64,000 nt of DNA, taken from NCBI RefSeq assembly GCF_003751805.1, contig NZ_RKHQ01000001.1:620001-684000 (forward strand), given 5' to 3'. Position 1 is the first letter of the stretch. Each line of letters opens with the position of its first letter. Shown one piece after another: positions 16,512 to 24,926 of the stretch. Origin of the DNA: Salana multivorans. Lineage in GTDB: Bacteria; Actinomycetota; Actinomycetes; Actinomycetales; Beutenbergiaceae. The translations under genes and the position numbers were made by a program. The notes beneath the pieces are model-generated. The model searched no databases. It was not told the DNA's origin and worked only from the letters and a program-made list of their open reading frames with translations.

Positions 16512-17495
16512 CTAGGAGTATCGGATGCGGGGGTCGATGGCCGCGAGCAGGATGTCCGAGAGCAGGGTCCCGACGATCGTGAGCGCGCTCAGGATGAGGA
16601 CGATCGCCCCCGTCAGGTACATGTCCTGCGACAGGATCGACTCGAGCAGGACGGGTCCCGTGGTGGGCAGGTTGAGCACCTTCGACACGACGACCTCGCC
16701 GCCGACCATCGCCGGGAGCATCCAGCCGATGGTCGAGACCAGGGGGTTGATCGCGATCCGGACGGGGTACTTGAGGATCACCCTGTGCTCCGGGAGGCCC
16801 TTCGCCCGGGCCGTCGTGACGTACAGCTTCTTCAGCTCGTCCAGGAGCGAGGAGCGCAGCACGCGGATGGTGCCGGCCGCACCGGTGATGGCGAGGACGG
16901 CGATCGGCAGCCACGTGTTCTTCAGCAGGTCGAGGAACTTGGCGACCGACCACGGGGCGTTGCGGAACTCCGGCGAGTAGAGCCCCGTGATGAGGAAGCC
17001 CGTGTTGTCGAAGATGAGGTACATCGACACGAGCGCGAGCAGGAACGGCGGGACGGCGACGCCGACGAAGCTGAGGAACGTGACGAGGTGGTCGCCGAAG
17101 GAGTACTTCTTCAGCGCCGAGTAGATCCCGACCGGGATCGCGATGACCCACGTCACGAGCATCGAGACGAGGGCGAGCGCGATCGTGCGGGGGATCCGCT
17201 CCGCGAGGACCGCGGCAACCGGCCTGTCGTACAGGAAGGAGTTGCCGAAGTCCCCGCGGAGCAGGTTGGACATCCAGAGCCAGTACTGGGCGATCAGCGG
17301 CCGGTCGAGCCCGTAGCGGGCACGGAGCGCGTCGATCTGCGCCTGGTTGACCGTTCCGCCCTGCATCTCCAGGTTCCGGATGTAGGTGTCGACGAAGTCA
17401 CCCGGCGGGAGCTGGATGATGACGAACGCCACCACGGAGATGAGGAAGAGGAACGGGATGAGCAGGAGTAGCCGTCGGATCACGAACTGCGTCAT
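16512..17495 (-). CDS. Peptide/oligosaccharide-type ABC permease (DppB family)
   Basis: 327-residue permease of the DppB/OppB type: N-terminal TM FVIRRLLLLIPFLFLISVV, a periplasmic segment with RYGLDRPLIAQYWLW, then five TMs. The EAA loop includes YVTTARAKGLPEHRVILKY, which contacts an ATPase. GGEVVVSKVLNLPTTGPVLL and the C-terminal DPRIRYS are typical. ATG 17495 has GGGAG 6 bases upstream. It is the second gene after the solute-binding protein, separated by 82 bases. Works with the DppC-like protein at 15288-16493. Confidence 0.88.
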   Translation of the reverse strand: MTQFVIRRLLLLIPFLFLISVVAFVIIQLPPGDFVDTYIRNLEMQGGTVNQAQIDALRARYGLDRPLIAQYWLWMSNLLRGDFGNSFLYDRPVAAVLAERIPRTIALALVSMLVTWVIAIPVGIYSALKKYSFGDHLVTFLSFVGVAVPPFLLALVSMYLIFDNTGFLITGLYSPEFRNAPWSVAKFLDLLKNTWLPIAVLAITGAAGTIRVLRSSLLDELKKLYVTTARAKGLPEHRVILKYPVRIAINPLVSTIGWMLPAMVGGEVVVSKVLNLPTTGPVLLESILSQDMYLTGAIVLILSALTIVGTLLSDILLAAIDPRIRYS

Positions 17496-17577
17496 GACTG
17501 GCTCCCAGGACTGGTTCTGGACGTCGGGGTGGTCATCGGTCTAGATGCCTAGTGGTCGGTGTCGACTGGTCCGTCGC

Positions 17578-19581
17578 CTACTCGGCGGCGCTCTCGTCGG
17601 CGTCGGCGAACCAGAGACCCGGCGAGCCGATGTAGACGTCGAGGTTGACCGGCGACCCCTCCTTCGGGAGGTTCTGCAGCCGCTGGTCGGCGACCGTCGG
17701 CGTGACCTGGGCACCCGTGATCGGGATGAAGGCGTAGTTCTCCTTGAACCAGGTCTCGAGGGCCTCCCAGCGCTTGACGCCCTCCTCGGACTGCGGGGGG
17801 ACCTCCTTGCGCGAGGTGTGGAGCTGGAAGAACTCCTGCAGCGCGGCGTCGGGCTCGCGGCCACGCTCGCCGTTGGACAGGAAGTACTGGTACTGCTCGG
17901 GCGCCCACGGGCCCTTGTGCGCCGGCAGGTAGTCCTCGGAGATGCCGGACGGCCAGCCGGGACCGTCGTTGCCCATGATCGAGGCCATCACCTGGTTGGC
18001 GTCCTTGCGCTGACCCCACAGGGTGTCGTCGACCGCCTCGAGCTGGACGTTGATGCCGACGGCGCCGAGCTGCTCGCGCAGGAGCTCCGCGACGGGGTTG
18101 AAGTCGGACTGGCCACCCGTGTAGGTCAGCGTCAGCACGAACGGGCTGCCGTCCGGGAAGGTCCGCTGGCCGTTCGCACCGGCCGTCATGCCGAGCTCGT
18201 CGAACAGCGTCGCCGCCTGCTCGGGGTCGTAGGTGCGCCACGACGGGTCGAGGTCCTCGTAGAGACCGAAGTAGACCGCGTCGTTGACCGCCTTGTCGTC
18301 GATCGACGCGGCGATCGCCTTCTGGAACCGCAGGTCCGGGTCGTTCATCACGGCCTGCCACTGGCTGCCCTCGACGTCCCACTCGTAGTCGCGGTTGAGG
18401 AAGAGCTGCAGCGGGTTGTTGAACGAGCCCGTCGTGAAGACGGTCAGCCCGGCCCGCTCGGCGTTCTGCTTGTAGATCGGCATGTTGTTGAGCGAGACCT
18501 CGCCACCGGAGGCGAGCGTGACCTGGCCCGCGAGGATCGCGTTGGTCCGCGCGTCCGAGTCGACGACCCGGTTGACGACGACGCGGTCGATGTACGGGAG
18601 CTGGTGCCCGTCGGAGTCGACCTGCCAGAAGTACGGGTTGCGCTCGAACACCGTGAGGTTCTCGCCGGACTCGACGAGGATCCACGGGTTCAGGGTCGGC
18701 AGGCCCATGCCGCGCGGCTCGCCGACGTCCCAGTGCGGGACGTCCTTGTAGTCGAGCAGCGACTGCCAGTCGTTGCGGTCGTTCTCCTTGACCAGCGCGT
18801 CGAGCGTCGCCGCGTCCGCGTAGTCGGCGTGGAACTGCTTGAGGTAGTGCGCCGGCTTGACCAGCTCGGCGTAGCTCGGGATCCACGAGTTGAGGTCGGC
18901 GACGAACTGGCCGTACGGCTCGGCGAACGTCAGCGTGAACGTGCGCTCGTCCTTGATCTCGAGCTGGGCGAGCGGCTTGGCCGGGTTGCCCTGCGTGTAG
19001 AGCCAGCTCGGGGCCGGGCGGTTCGCGTCCGGGTTCCCGTAGAGGTCCTCGAGCGTGAACCGGACGTCCTCGGTCGTGACGGGCTCGCCGTCGGACCACC
19101 GCAGGCCCTCACGGAAGGACATCGTGTAGGCCGAGTAGTCGTCGTTGTGCTCGAACTCGCTCACGACGTTCGGGACGCTCGCCTCGGTGGTCTGGCCGGG
19201 CGAGCGCAGGATCGTGCTGCCGACGATGTTGACGAAGCCGCTGGAGGCGAGCGCCGAGAACTGGATCTCACCGCCGTAGCGACCGTTCTGCCAGTCGAGG
19301 TACTCCTCCTGGAGGTAGGTCCCCGGACCGACCACCAGCGGGTCCGGGACCATCCGCTCGTCGATCGGCGGCAGCTCGCCCGCCTCGACGCGATCGGCGA
19401 AGATCGGCGGCTCGAGGAAGCCACGCTCCGATGGCGTGATGTCCTCCGCGGCCGCGGCACCTCCCCCGTCGTCCTTGCCGCCCATGTTCGCGATGGCGAA
19501 GGCTGCTCCGCCGATCACCACTGCTGCGACCACACCACCGGCAATCAGCCGATTGCGGCGCTTCGCACTCTTCCGACTCAT
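17578..19581 (-). CDS. Family 5 extracellular solute-binding protein, membrane-anchored
   Basis: 667-residue SBP_bac_5 (DppA/OppA-like) receptor for the ABC importer. A basic N-terminus MSRKSAKRRNR is followed by a hydrophobic segment at about 12-31. No lipobox Cys follows, so it is either a signal anchor or a secreted form rather than a lipoprotein. The SBP_5 core includes FREGLRWSDGEPVTTEDV, NPYFWQVD and YLPAHKG. It is longer than average for the family, as is usual for large ligands. First gene of the leftward operon, with a LacI-type site about 85 bases upstream. Family 5 includes both peptide and oligosaccharide binders; the operon argues for a sugar. Confidence 0.87.
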   Translation of the reverse strand: MSRKSAKRRNRLIAGGVVAAVVIGGAAFAIANMGGKDDGGGAAAAEDITPSERGFLEPPIFADRVEAGELPPIDERMVPDPLVVGPGTYLQEEYLDWQNGRYGGEIQFSALASSGFVNIVGSTILRSPGQTTEASVPNVVSEFEHNDDYSAYTMSFREGLRWSDGEPVTTEDVRFTLEDLYGNPDANRPAPSWLYTQGNPAKPLAQLEIKDERTFTLTFAEPYGQFVADLNSWIPSYAELVKPAHYLKQFHADYADAATLDALVKENDRNDWQSLLDYKDVPHWDVGEPRGMGLPTLNPWILVESGENLTVFERNPYFWQVDSDGHQLPYIDRVVVNRVVDSDARTNAILAGQVTLASGGEVSLNNMPIYKQNAERAGLTVFTTGSFNNPLQLFLNRDYEWDVEGSQWQAVMNDPDLRFQKAIAASIDDKAVNDAVYFGLYEDLDPSWRTYDPEQAATLFDELGMTAGANGQRTFPDGSPFVLTLTYTGGQSDFNPVAELLREQLGAVGINVQLEAVDDTLWGQRKDANQVMASIMGNDGPGWPSGISEDYLPAHKGPWAPEQYQYFLSNGERGREPDAALQEFFQLHTSRKEVPPQSEEGVKRWEALETWFKENYAFIPITGAQVTPTVADQRLQNLPKEGSPVNLDVYIGSPGLWFADADESAAE

Positions 19582-19665
19582 CTCTGCCGAAGCTCCCTTG
19601 CTCGGATGGTTGTCCTGCCCGCGGCCCTTGTGCCCGGGCTTCCGACGCGACTCCTACGCCGCGCC

Positions 19666-19717
19666 GTTAGACGTTTAACCAGCCACAGGTCTAGCAGCGA
19701 GCTTCGCGCCACGTCAA
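19666..19717 (-). promoter_or_regulatory. Putative promoter and LacI operator for the SBP/GH operon
   Basis: Reading leftward, TTGACG (complement of 19712-19717) and TAGACC (complement of 19688-19693) are separated by 18 bases, giving a start near 19681. Immediately downstream lies the near-palindrome GTTAGACGTTTAAC at 19666-19679, of form GTTA-N6-TAAC and followed by CAG. A repressor here would block the transcription start. The same site recurs upstream of lacI. Confidence 0.5.
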
Positions 19718-19890
19718 GGCGATCCGCCTCGACGGCAGGTCACGATCTGGTCACGAGGTGAGCCAGGTCACACAGGATTCCCTTAGAAGATAGCGGCGAG
19801 CCGCCTTGAACGATGCGCCACGATGGAGAAGCATGGGATGTGCAGGGGGCCACACGCTCACGGCCCCGCGGGCGACGGAGGCCGTCGGGG

Positions 19891-19928
19891 TTGACGCCGG
19901 CCAGCCGTCCTGTTATTCCTTTAACCAG
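19891..19928 (+). promoter_or_regulatory. Putative lacI promoter with overlapping operator
   Basis: TTGACG at 19891-19896 and TATTCC at 19914-19919 are separated by 17 bases. The palindrome-type site GTTATTCCTTTAAC at 19912-19925 covers the -10 region and is followed by CAG, matching the site in front of the divergent operon. Predicted start about 19926, just ahead of the ribosome site GGAAGG. This arrangement implies autorepression. Confidence 0.5.
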
Positions 19929-19943
19929 ACGGAAGGCAATGCC

Positions 19944-21161
19944 GTGAAGACACCGAAGTCTCGTAACCGAGCGACCATGGCACAGGTCGCTCGGCTCGCG
20001 GAGGTCTCGATCGCGACGGTCTCGTTCGTGGTGAACGACGACCCCAAGGCGAAGACACTGACGCAGGCGACCCGCGACCGGGTCCTCGAGGCCGTTCGCA
20101 TGCTCGACTACCGGCCCAACCTGCAGGCCAGGGGTCTGCGCACGCAGCGGTCGCACTCGATCGCCGTGCTCACCGACCACCTCACGGCCGTCCCGTTCGC
20201 CAACTCCACGATCCGCGGCGTCCAGGAGCGCGCCTGGGCCGGCGGCTACCTCGTCACGACGATGACGACCGACGACAACGCCGAGCTCGCCGCGCACGCC
20301 GTCGAGATGGTGCTGGCGCGCCAGTTCGACGCGGTCATCGTCACGACCGCGTACACGCACGAGGTCACGGTGCCGAGCGAGTTCGCCGCCATGCCGCTCG
20401 TCCTGCTCAACTGCTTCTCGGGCGACGGCTACCGCACGGTCCTGCCGGGCGAGCGAGCCGGCGCCCGCAGTGCCGCCAAGGTCCTGATCGACGCCGGTCA
20501 CACCCGGATCGGCTTCATCAACGGTCTGCGCACGACCTGGGCCGCGGGCGAGCGCCGGCTCGGCTACCGCGACGCCCTGCGCGAGGCGGGCCTGGAGTAC
20601 GACCGCACCCTCGTGCGCTCCGGCACCTACGAGACCGACAGCGGCTACCGCCACGCCATGGCGCTGCTGGACCGCGCCGACCCGCCGACGGCGATCATGT
20701 GCGCCAGCGACCGGATGGCCGTCGGCGCCTACTACGCCGCCTACCAGCGCGGGCTGCGCATCCCGGAGGACCTCTCGGTGGTCGGGTACGACAACCACAC
20801 CGAGTTCTCGGAGCACGCCGTCCCCGCGATGACGACCGTCAGCCTGCCGTACTACGAGATGGGGCTGGCCGCGGTCGACCTCCTCCTCGCCCCCGAGCGC
20901 GCGGGGAAGGGCGGAGCCGCGGCCGGCGCAGGCGGGACGGCCGGGGCCGCGACCGGTGCCGCGGGTGGCACGCGGGTCGTCGCGAGCACGACGAGCGGGG
21001 CGACCGGCTCCCACGTGACCGAGATCGCCTGCGAGCCCGTCATCCGTCAGTCCGTCGCCGCGCCCAGCAGCCGGCCCCGAGCTCGCGTCCAGCACCCGGT
21101 CGGGTCACCGATCGACGCCCCAGCACCACGCGAACGAGTCCCCCTGGAGGTCACGTCATGA
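19944..21161 (+). CDS. LacI-family transcriptional regulator
   Basis: 405-residue repressor. The N-terminal helix-turn-helix covers about residues 11-35 (TMAQVARLAEVSIATVSFVV), followed by the hinge and LDYRPNLQARGL. The periplasmic-binding-fold effector domain follows, with AIMCASDRMAVG and VVGYDNHTE. A Gly/Ala/Thr-rich insertion lies near 325-355 before the last strand (EIACEPVIRQS), which is unusual for the family. I chose GTG at 19944 because GGAAGG lies 7 bases upstream and the HTH begins at the normal distance; an earlier ATG at 19806 would place the promoter and operator inside the gene. Its stop overlaps the next ATG by ATGA. Effector is probably the imported oligosaccharide or a product. 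Confidence 0.9.
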   Translation: MKTPKSRNRATMAQVARLAEVSIATVSFVVNDDPKAKTLTQATRDRVLEAVRMLDYRPNLQARGLRTQRSHSIAVLTDHLTAVPFANSTIRGVQERAWAGGYLVTTMTTDDNAELAAHAVEMVLARQFDAVIVTTAYTHEVTVPSEFAAMPLVLLNCFSGDGYRTVLPGERAGARSAAKVLIDAGHTRIGFINGLRTTWAAGERRLGYRDALREAGLEYDRTLVRSGTYETDSGYRHAMALLDRADPPTAIMCASDRMAVGAYYAAYQRGLRIPEDLSVVGYDNHTEFSEHAVPAMTTVSLPYYEMGLAAVDLLLAPERAGKGGAAAGAGGTAGAATGAAGGTRVVASTTSGATGSHVTEIACEPVIRQSVAAPSSRPRARVQHPVGSPIDAPAPRERVPLEVTS

Positions 21162-22189
21162 GCCTGCTCGACGTGAAGGATCTGCGCACCTACTTCTTCG
21201 TCGACGAGGGGGTGGTCAAGGCCGTCGACGGGGTCGACCTGACGATCGGCGAGCGCGAGACCGTCGGCGTCATCGGCGAGTCGGGGTGCGGGAAGTCGAC
21301 GATGGCCCACTCGCTCCTGCGGCTCATCCAGGATCCGGGCGACATCGTCGACGGCACCGCCGTCGTCCGGCTCAAGGACGGGACGCGGCGGGACGTCTTC
21401 GCGCTCGAGCCGGACTCGGACGAGCTGCGCGACATCCGCGGCAACGAGGTCGCGATGATCTTCCAGGAGCCGATGGCGAGCTTCTCCCCCGTCCACACGA
21501 TCGGGTCGCAGATCGGCGAGATGCTGCAGCAGCACACCGACCTGGACGACGACGAGATCGAGGAGCGCGTCGTCGACCTCATGCGCCGCGTCGGGATCTC
21601 CAACCCCGAGCAGCGGTTCGACCAGTACCCGCACGAGTTCTCCGGCGGCATGCGCCAGCGCGCCATGATCGCGATGGCGCTCGCCTGCGGGCCGGCCCTG
21701 CTCATCGCCGACGAGCCGACGACGGCGCTGGACGTGACGATCCAGGCGCAGATCCTCCAGCTCCTCAAGGACCTCCAGGCCGAGGAGCACATGTCGGTCC
21801 TCTACATCACGCACAACCTCGGCGTGGTGGCCGAGCACGTCGACCGGGTCTACGTCATGTACCTCGGCCGGGTCGTGGAGTCGGCCCCGACCAAGGAGCT
21901 GTTCGCGAACCCGCGGCACCCGTACACGCAGAAGCTCCTGCGCTCGGTGCCCAAGCCCGGCCACCCCGTCGACCGGCTCGAGATCATCGAGGGCTCGGTC
22001 CCCATCCCGATCGGGCTGCGGCCGCAGTGCGGCTTCTACAGCCGCTGCCAGCAGGCCATCGAGGGTGTGTGCGACGTGGCCGTCCCGGCCATGACGACCG
22101 TGACCGACGACGAGGGCGCCCAGCACGCCGTCCGGTGCTTCCTGTACTCGGACGCCGTCGAGGAAGAGAGCGAGTGGAGCAATGTCTGA
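21158..22189 (+). CDS. Peptide/oligosaccharide ABC importer ATPase (DppD type)
   Basis: 343-residue ATPase: Walker A GESGCGKST at 40-48, signature FSGGMRQR and Walker B LLIADEPTTALD. The C-terminal oligopeptide-transporter tail has the Cys pattern CGFYSRC...VC...RCF, known in DppD-like proteins as a possible metal or Fe-S site. The ATG overlaps the lacI stop, and GGAGG lies 7 bases upstream. It energises the permeases encoded in the divergent operon, so the importer is split across both arms. Confidence 0.9.
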   Translation: MSLLDVKDLRTYFFVDEGVVKAVDGVDLTIGERETVGVIGESGCGKSTMAHSLLRLIQDPGDIVDGTAVVRLKDGTRRDVFALEPDSDELRDIRGNEVAMIFQEPMASFSPVHTIGSQIGEMLQQHTDLDDDEIEERVVDLMRRVGISNPEQRFDQYPHEFSGGMRQRAMIAMALACGPALLIADEPTTALDVTIQAQILQLLKDLQAEEHMSVLYITHNLGVVAEHVDRVYVMYLGRVVESAPTKELFANPRHPYTQKLLRSVPKPGHPVDRLEIIEGSVPIPIGLRPQCGFYSRCQQAIEGVCDVAVPAMTTVTDDEGAQHAVRCFLYSDAVEEESEWSNV

Positions 22190-23432
22190 GTCCCGGACGT
22201 CGACCGCGACGGTGGAGGATCTCGTCGACGAGATCGCGCAGGACCTCGTCCTCGCCGTGCAGCACGTGAGCAAGGACTTCCCGATCCGCGGCGGGATGTG
22301 GGGCGGGTCGCGCGGCGTCGTGCACGCCGTCGACGACGTGACGCTCACTCTCCGCAAGGGCGAGACGCTCGGGATCGTCGGTGAGTCGGGCTCGGGCAAG
22401 ACGACCCTCGGGCGGGTCATCGTCCGGGCGATCGAGCCGACGACGGGCACCGTCCTGATCCGCGACGACCGCGGCGAGCTCGTCGACGTGACGGCCGCGA
22501 GCCCCGGCGACCTCAAGCGCGCGCGCCGCAGCTTCCACATGATCTTCCAGGACCCGTACTCCTCGCTGAACCCGCGGATGACGGTCGAGGAGATCGTCGG
22601 CGAGCCGCTGGTCAACAACCTCGGCCTGCGCGGGCCGGAGCTGCGCGCCCGGGTGCTGGAGACGCTGGAGCTGGTCGGGCTCGGCGAGCGCCACCTCACC
22701 CGCTACCCGAACGCGTTCTCCGGCGGACAGCGCCAGCGGATCGGGATCGCCCGCTCGCTCGCCTGCCGGCCCAGCCTCATCGTGTGCGACGAGGCCGTCT
22801 CCGCGCTCGACGTGAGCATCCAGGCGCAGATCCTCAACCTGCTCAAGGACCTGCAGCGCGACCTCGACCTGTCCTACCTGTTCATCACGCACGACCTCGC
22901 GGTCGTCGAGCACCTCGCGCACCGCGTCGCGGTCATGTACGTGGGGCAGGTCGTGGAGTCGGCGCCGACGACGGACCTGTTCGCGCGGCCGCGCCACCCG
23001 TACACGGAGGCCCTGCTCTCGGCGGCGCCCGTCCCCGACGAGGAGCGGTCGCGTCCGACGATCGTGCTCAAGGGCGAGGTGGCCAACCCGGCGTCGCCGC
23101 CGTCCGGCTGCTACTTCCACCCGCGCTGCCCGTACGCCCAGGACGTCTGCGCGGAGAAGGCGCCGGTGCTGCGCGAGGTCGCGCCGGGGCACCTCGCCGC
23201 GTGCCACTTCGCCGACGAGCTGGAGCTCGCCGGCCCCGTCGCACCGCCGCTCGATCCCGCCGAGGCCGCGCTGCTCGAGCGGGCGTCCTCGCTGGCGGCC
23301 GTTGCCGACGTCGTCGAGGACGAGGCGGTCGAGGCCGTGGCCGCCGAGCAGGCGGTCGACGAGGCCCGCGCCGAGCGCGAGGCGCTCGAGGAGCGGGTGC
23401 AGGAGCAGCTCTGGCAGCAGGGGGAGCAGTAG
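22182..23432 (+). CDS. Peptide/oligosaccharide ABC importer ATPase (DppF type)
   Basis: 416-residue ATPase partner of the preceding gene: Walker A GESGSGKTT, signature FSGGQRQRIGIARSLA and Walker B LIVCDEAVSALD. The C-terminal tail has CYFHPRCPYAQDVC. Beyond the normal end of the family (about residue 335) an extra tail of roughly 80 residues is rich in Glu and Ala and predicted helical (for example EREALEERVQEQLWQQ). The start overlaps the upstream gene by 8 bases. Function of the tail is unknown. Confidence 0.9.
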   Translation: MSESRTSTATVEDLVDEIAQDLVLAVQHVSKDFPIRGGMWGGSRGVVHAVDDVTLTLRKGETLGIVGESGSGKTTLGRVIVRAIEPTTGTVLIRDDRGELVDVTAASPGDLKRARRSFHMIFQDPYSSLNPRMTVEEIVGEPLVNNLGLRGPELRARVLETLELVGLGERHLTRYPNAFSGGQRQRIGIARSLACRPSLIVCDEAVSALDVSIQAQILNLLKDLQRDLDLSYLFITHDLAVVEHLAHRVAVMYVGQVVESAPTTDLFARPRHPYTEALLSAAPVPDEERSRPTIVLKGEVANPASPPSGCYFHPRCPYAQDVCAEKAPVLREVAPGHLAACHFADELELAGPVAPPLDPAEAALLERASSLAAVADVVEDEAVEAVAAEQAVDEARAEREALEERVQEQLWQQGEQ

Positions 23433-23435
23433 TCC

Positions 23436-24806
23436 GTGCACGACGTGATGGACCCGTGCGACACGGTCCCCGACGAGCTCGACCAGCTCCTCACCTCCGG
23501 GTACGACGTTCCGCCGCCGCTGCGCGATGCCGTGCGCTCCGCCGCGGCGGCCGGGGACCGGGCGGGGCTCCTGGCGCTGCTGCCCGACCTCGGGCGCGTC
23601 CCGCGCCGGGCCGACTGGCCCTACCGCGAGCCCGAGGAGCTCGACGACATCCTCGCGGCCATGCCCGGCGCGACGGGTGCGGGTGCGCCCGGGGCGTCGG
23701 GCGGGAACGCGTCCGTCGCGTCGGGCGGAAACGTGCCCGGGGCGACGGGTGCGGGTCGCGGCCTCGACCGCGGACGCCTGCGGTCCCGGATCCACGGGGC
23801 GTGGCTGGCGCGGTCGGCTGGGTGCTGCCTCGGCAAGCCCGTCGAGGGCATGACGACGGCGGACATCCGCGCCTACCTGCGCGCCGCCGACGCCTGGCCG
23901 CTGACCGACTACGTCCCCCTGCTGGACCCCACCCCCGTCCCGTGGCAGAACCCGTGGTGGACCGTCGCGACGCGCGGCCGGGTGCACGGGATGCCCCGCG
24001 ACGACGACATGGACTACACGATCCTCGCGCTGCACCTCGTGGAGACGAGGGGGCGCGCGTTCACCCGGGACGACGTGGCGGACGCGTGGCTCACGCTGCT
24101 CCCGTTCCTCCAGGTCTGCACGGCCGAGCGGGTCACGTACCGCAACCTGGTCTCCGGGCTGCCGGTGGCGCAGGCCGGGACCCGCGACAACCCCTATCGG
24201 GAGTGGATCGGGGCCCTCATCCGCGCCGACCTGTTCGGGTACGTCAACCCGGGCGACCCGCTCGGTGCCGTCCGGATGGCCTACGCCGACGCGTCGCTGT
24301 CCCACACCGCGAACGGGGTCTACGGCGAGCTGTGGGCGGCCGCCCTCATCGCCGGCGCGTTCGTCGCCGACGACACGCGCGACGCCGTGCTCCGCTCGCG
24401 CGCCTGGGTGCCGGCGGGGTCGCGGCTGGACGCCGCCCTCGGCGAGACGATCCGGCTCCACGCGTCGGGCGCCACGTGGGACGAGGCGATGGCCTGGCTC
24501 GACGCGGCGTTCGCCGACCACTCGTGGGTGCACACGCTCGGCAACGTCGTGGCGATCGCGGCCGGACTGCTGTGGGGCGAGGACGACGTGGCGCGCAGCC
24601 TCGGGCTCACCGTCCAGGCGGGGCTCGACACCGACTCCTCGGCCGCGACCGTCGGCTCGGTGCTCGGGGCCCTGCACGGGGTCGAGGCGCTGCCGGCGCA
24701 CCTGGTCGACCCGCTGGAGGACCGGATCTCCAGCGCCGTGCACGGCTACGACGGGTCGCGGATCTCCGACCTCGCCGAGCGCACGCTCGCCCTGGTCCCC
24801 GAGTAG
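23436..24806 (+). CDS. ADP-ribosylglycohydrolase-fold protein in the sugar operon
   Basis: 456-residue protein of the ADP-ribosylglycohydrolase (DraG/ARH) superfamily. The core starts near residue 113 (RSRIHGAWLARSAGCCLGKP). The metal motifs are DDDMDYT, in place of the usual GDDT(D/E)-type sequence, and GLDTDSSAATVGSVLGA near the C-terminus, so most Asp ligands are kept. An N-terminal extension of about 110 residues contains a Gly/Ala/Ser repeat (77-107). GTG at 23436 with GGGAG 9 bases upstream; only 3 bases separate it from the ATPase gene. Relatives often sit in sugar or nucleoside operons, so it may cleave an N- or O-glycosidic ribosyl/fructosyl bond rather than remove protein ADP-ribose. 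Function uncertain. Confidence 0.8.
   Translation: MHDVMDPCDTVPDELDQLLTSGYDVPPPLRDAVRSAAAAGDRAGLLALLPDLGRVPRRADWPYREPEELDDILAAMPGATGAGAPGASGGNASVASGGNVPGATGAGRGLDRGRLRSRIHGAWLARSAGCCLGKPVEGMTTADIRAYLRAADAWPLTDYVPLLDPTPVPWQNPWWTVATRGRVHGMPRDDDMDYTILALHLVETRGRAFTRDDVADAWLTLLPFLQVCTAERVTYRNLVSGLPVAQAGTRDNPYREWIGALIRADLFGYVNPGDPLGAVRMAYADASLSHTANGVYGELWAAALIAGAFVADDTRDAVLRSRAWVPAGSRLDAALGETIRLHASGATWDEAMAWLDAAFADHSWVHTLGNVVAIAAGLLWGEDDVARSLGLTVQAGLDTDSSAATVGSVLGALHGVEALPAHLVDPLEDRISSAVHGYDGSRISDLAERTLALVPE
23664..23756 (+). repeat. In-frame low-complexity repeat inside the ADP-ribosylglycohydrolase gene
   Basis: A 21-base unit (CCCGG.GCGACGGGTGCGGGT) occurs at 23664-23684 and again at 23736-23756 with one mismatch. 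Between them are two GCGTCGGGCGG.AAC copies. It encodes a Gly/Ala/Ser-rich linker. The length is a multiple of three, so variation in copy number would keep the frame. Confidence 0.75.
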
Positions 24807-24812
24807 CCCGTC

Positions 24813-24837
24813 CCCGAGCGGCCCGTCGCCGCTCGGG
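24813..24837 (+). terminator. Hairpin terminator after the lacI/ATPase operon
   Basis: A perfect 9-bp stem (CCCGAGCGG at 24813-24821 with its complement at 24829-24837) and a 7-base loop start 7 bases after the stop at 24806. No U-tract follows. It lies between convergent genes. The rest of the 24807-24926 gap shows nothing else. Confidence 0.55.
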
Positions 24838-24926
24838 TCGCGCCCGCCCGCCCGTCGCCGCCCGCCGACGCGGTCCGAGCGGCAGCAGCGCGCCGGCCCT
24901 GCGTCGACGGACCGCCGCGGCCCGGG

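Larger units (their letters stand above)
19582..19943. promoter_or_regulatory. Divergent control region between the SBP operon and lacI
   Basis: 362 bases with no gene. It holds the two putative operators listed separately and promoter-like elements for each side. The middle part (about 19720-19890) shows TGACC/GGTCAC-like repeats around 19739-19775 (GGTCACGATCTGGTCACGAG and CAGGTCACAC), which could be a further regulator site. Nothing else was recognised. Confidence 0.5.

Noticed and set aside
23436-24806. Toxin-antitoxin or DarTG-like role for the ADP-ribosylglycohydrolase
   Set aside because: No ADP-ribosyltransferase neighbour; tight coupling to sugar-transport genes instead.
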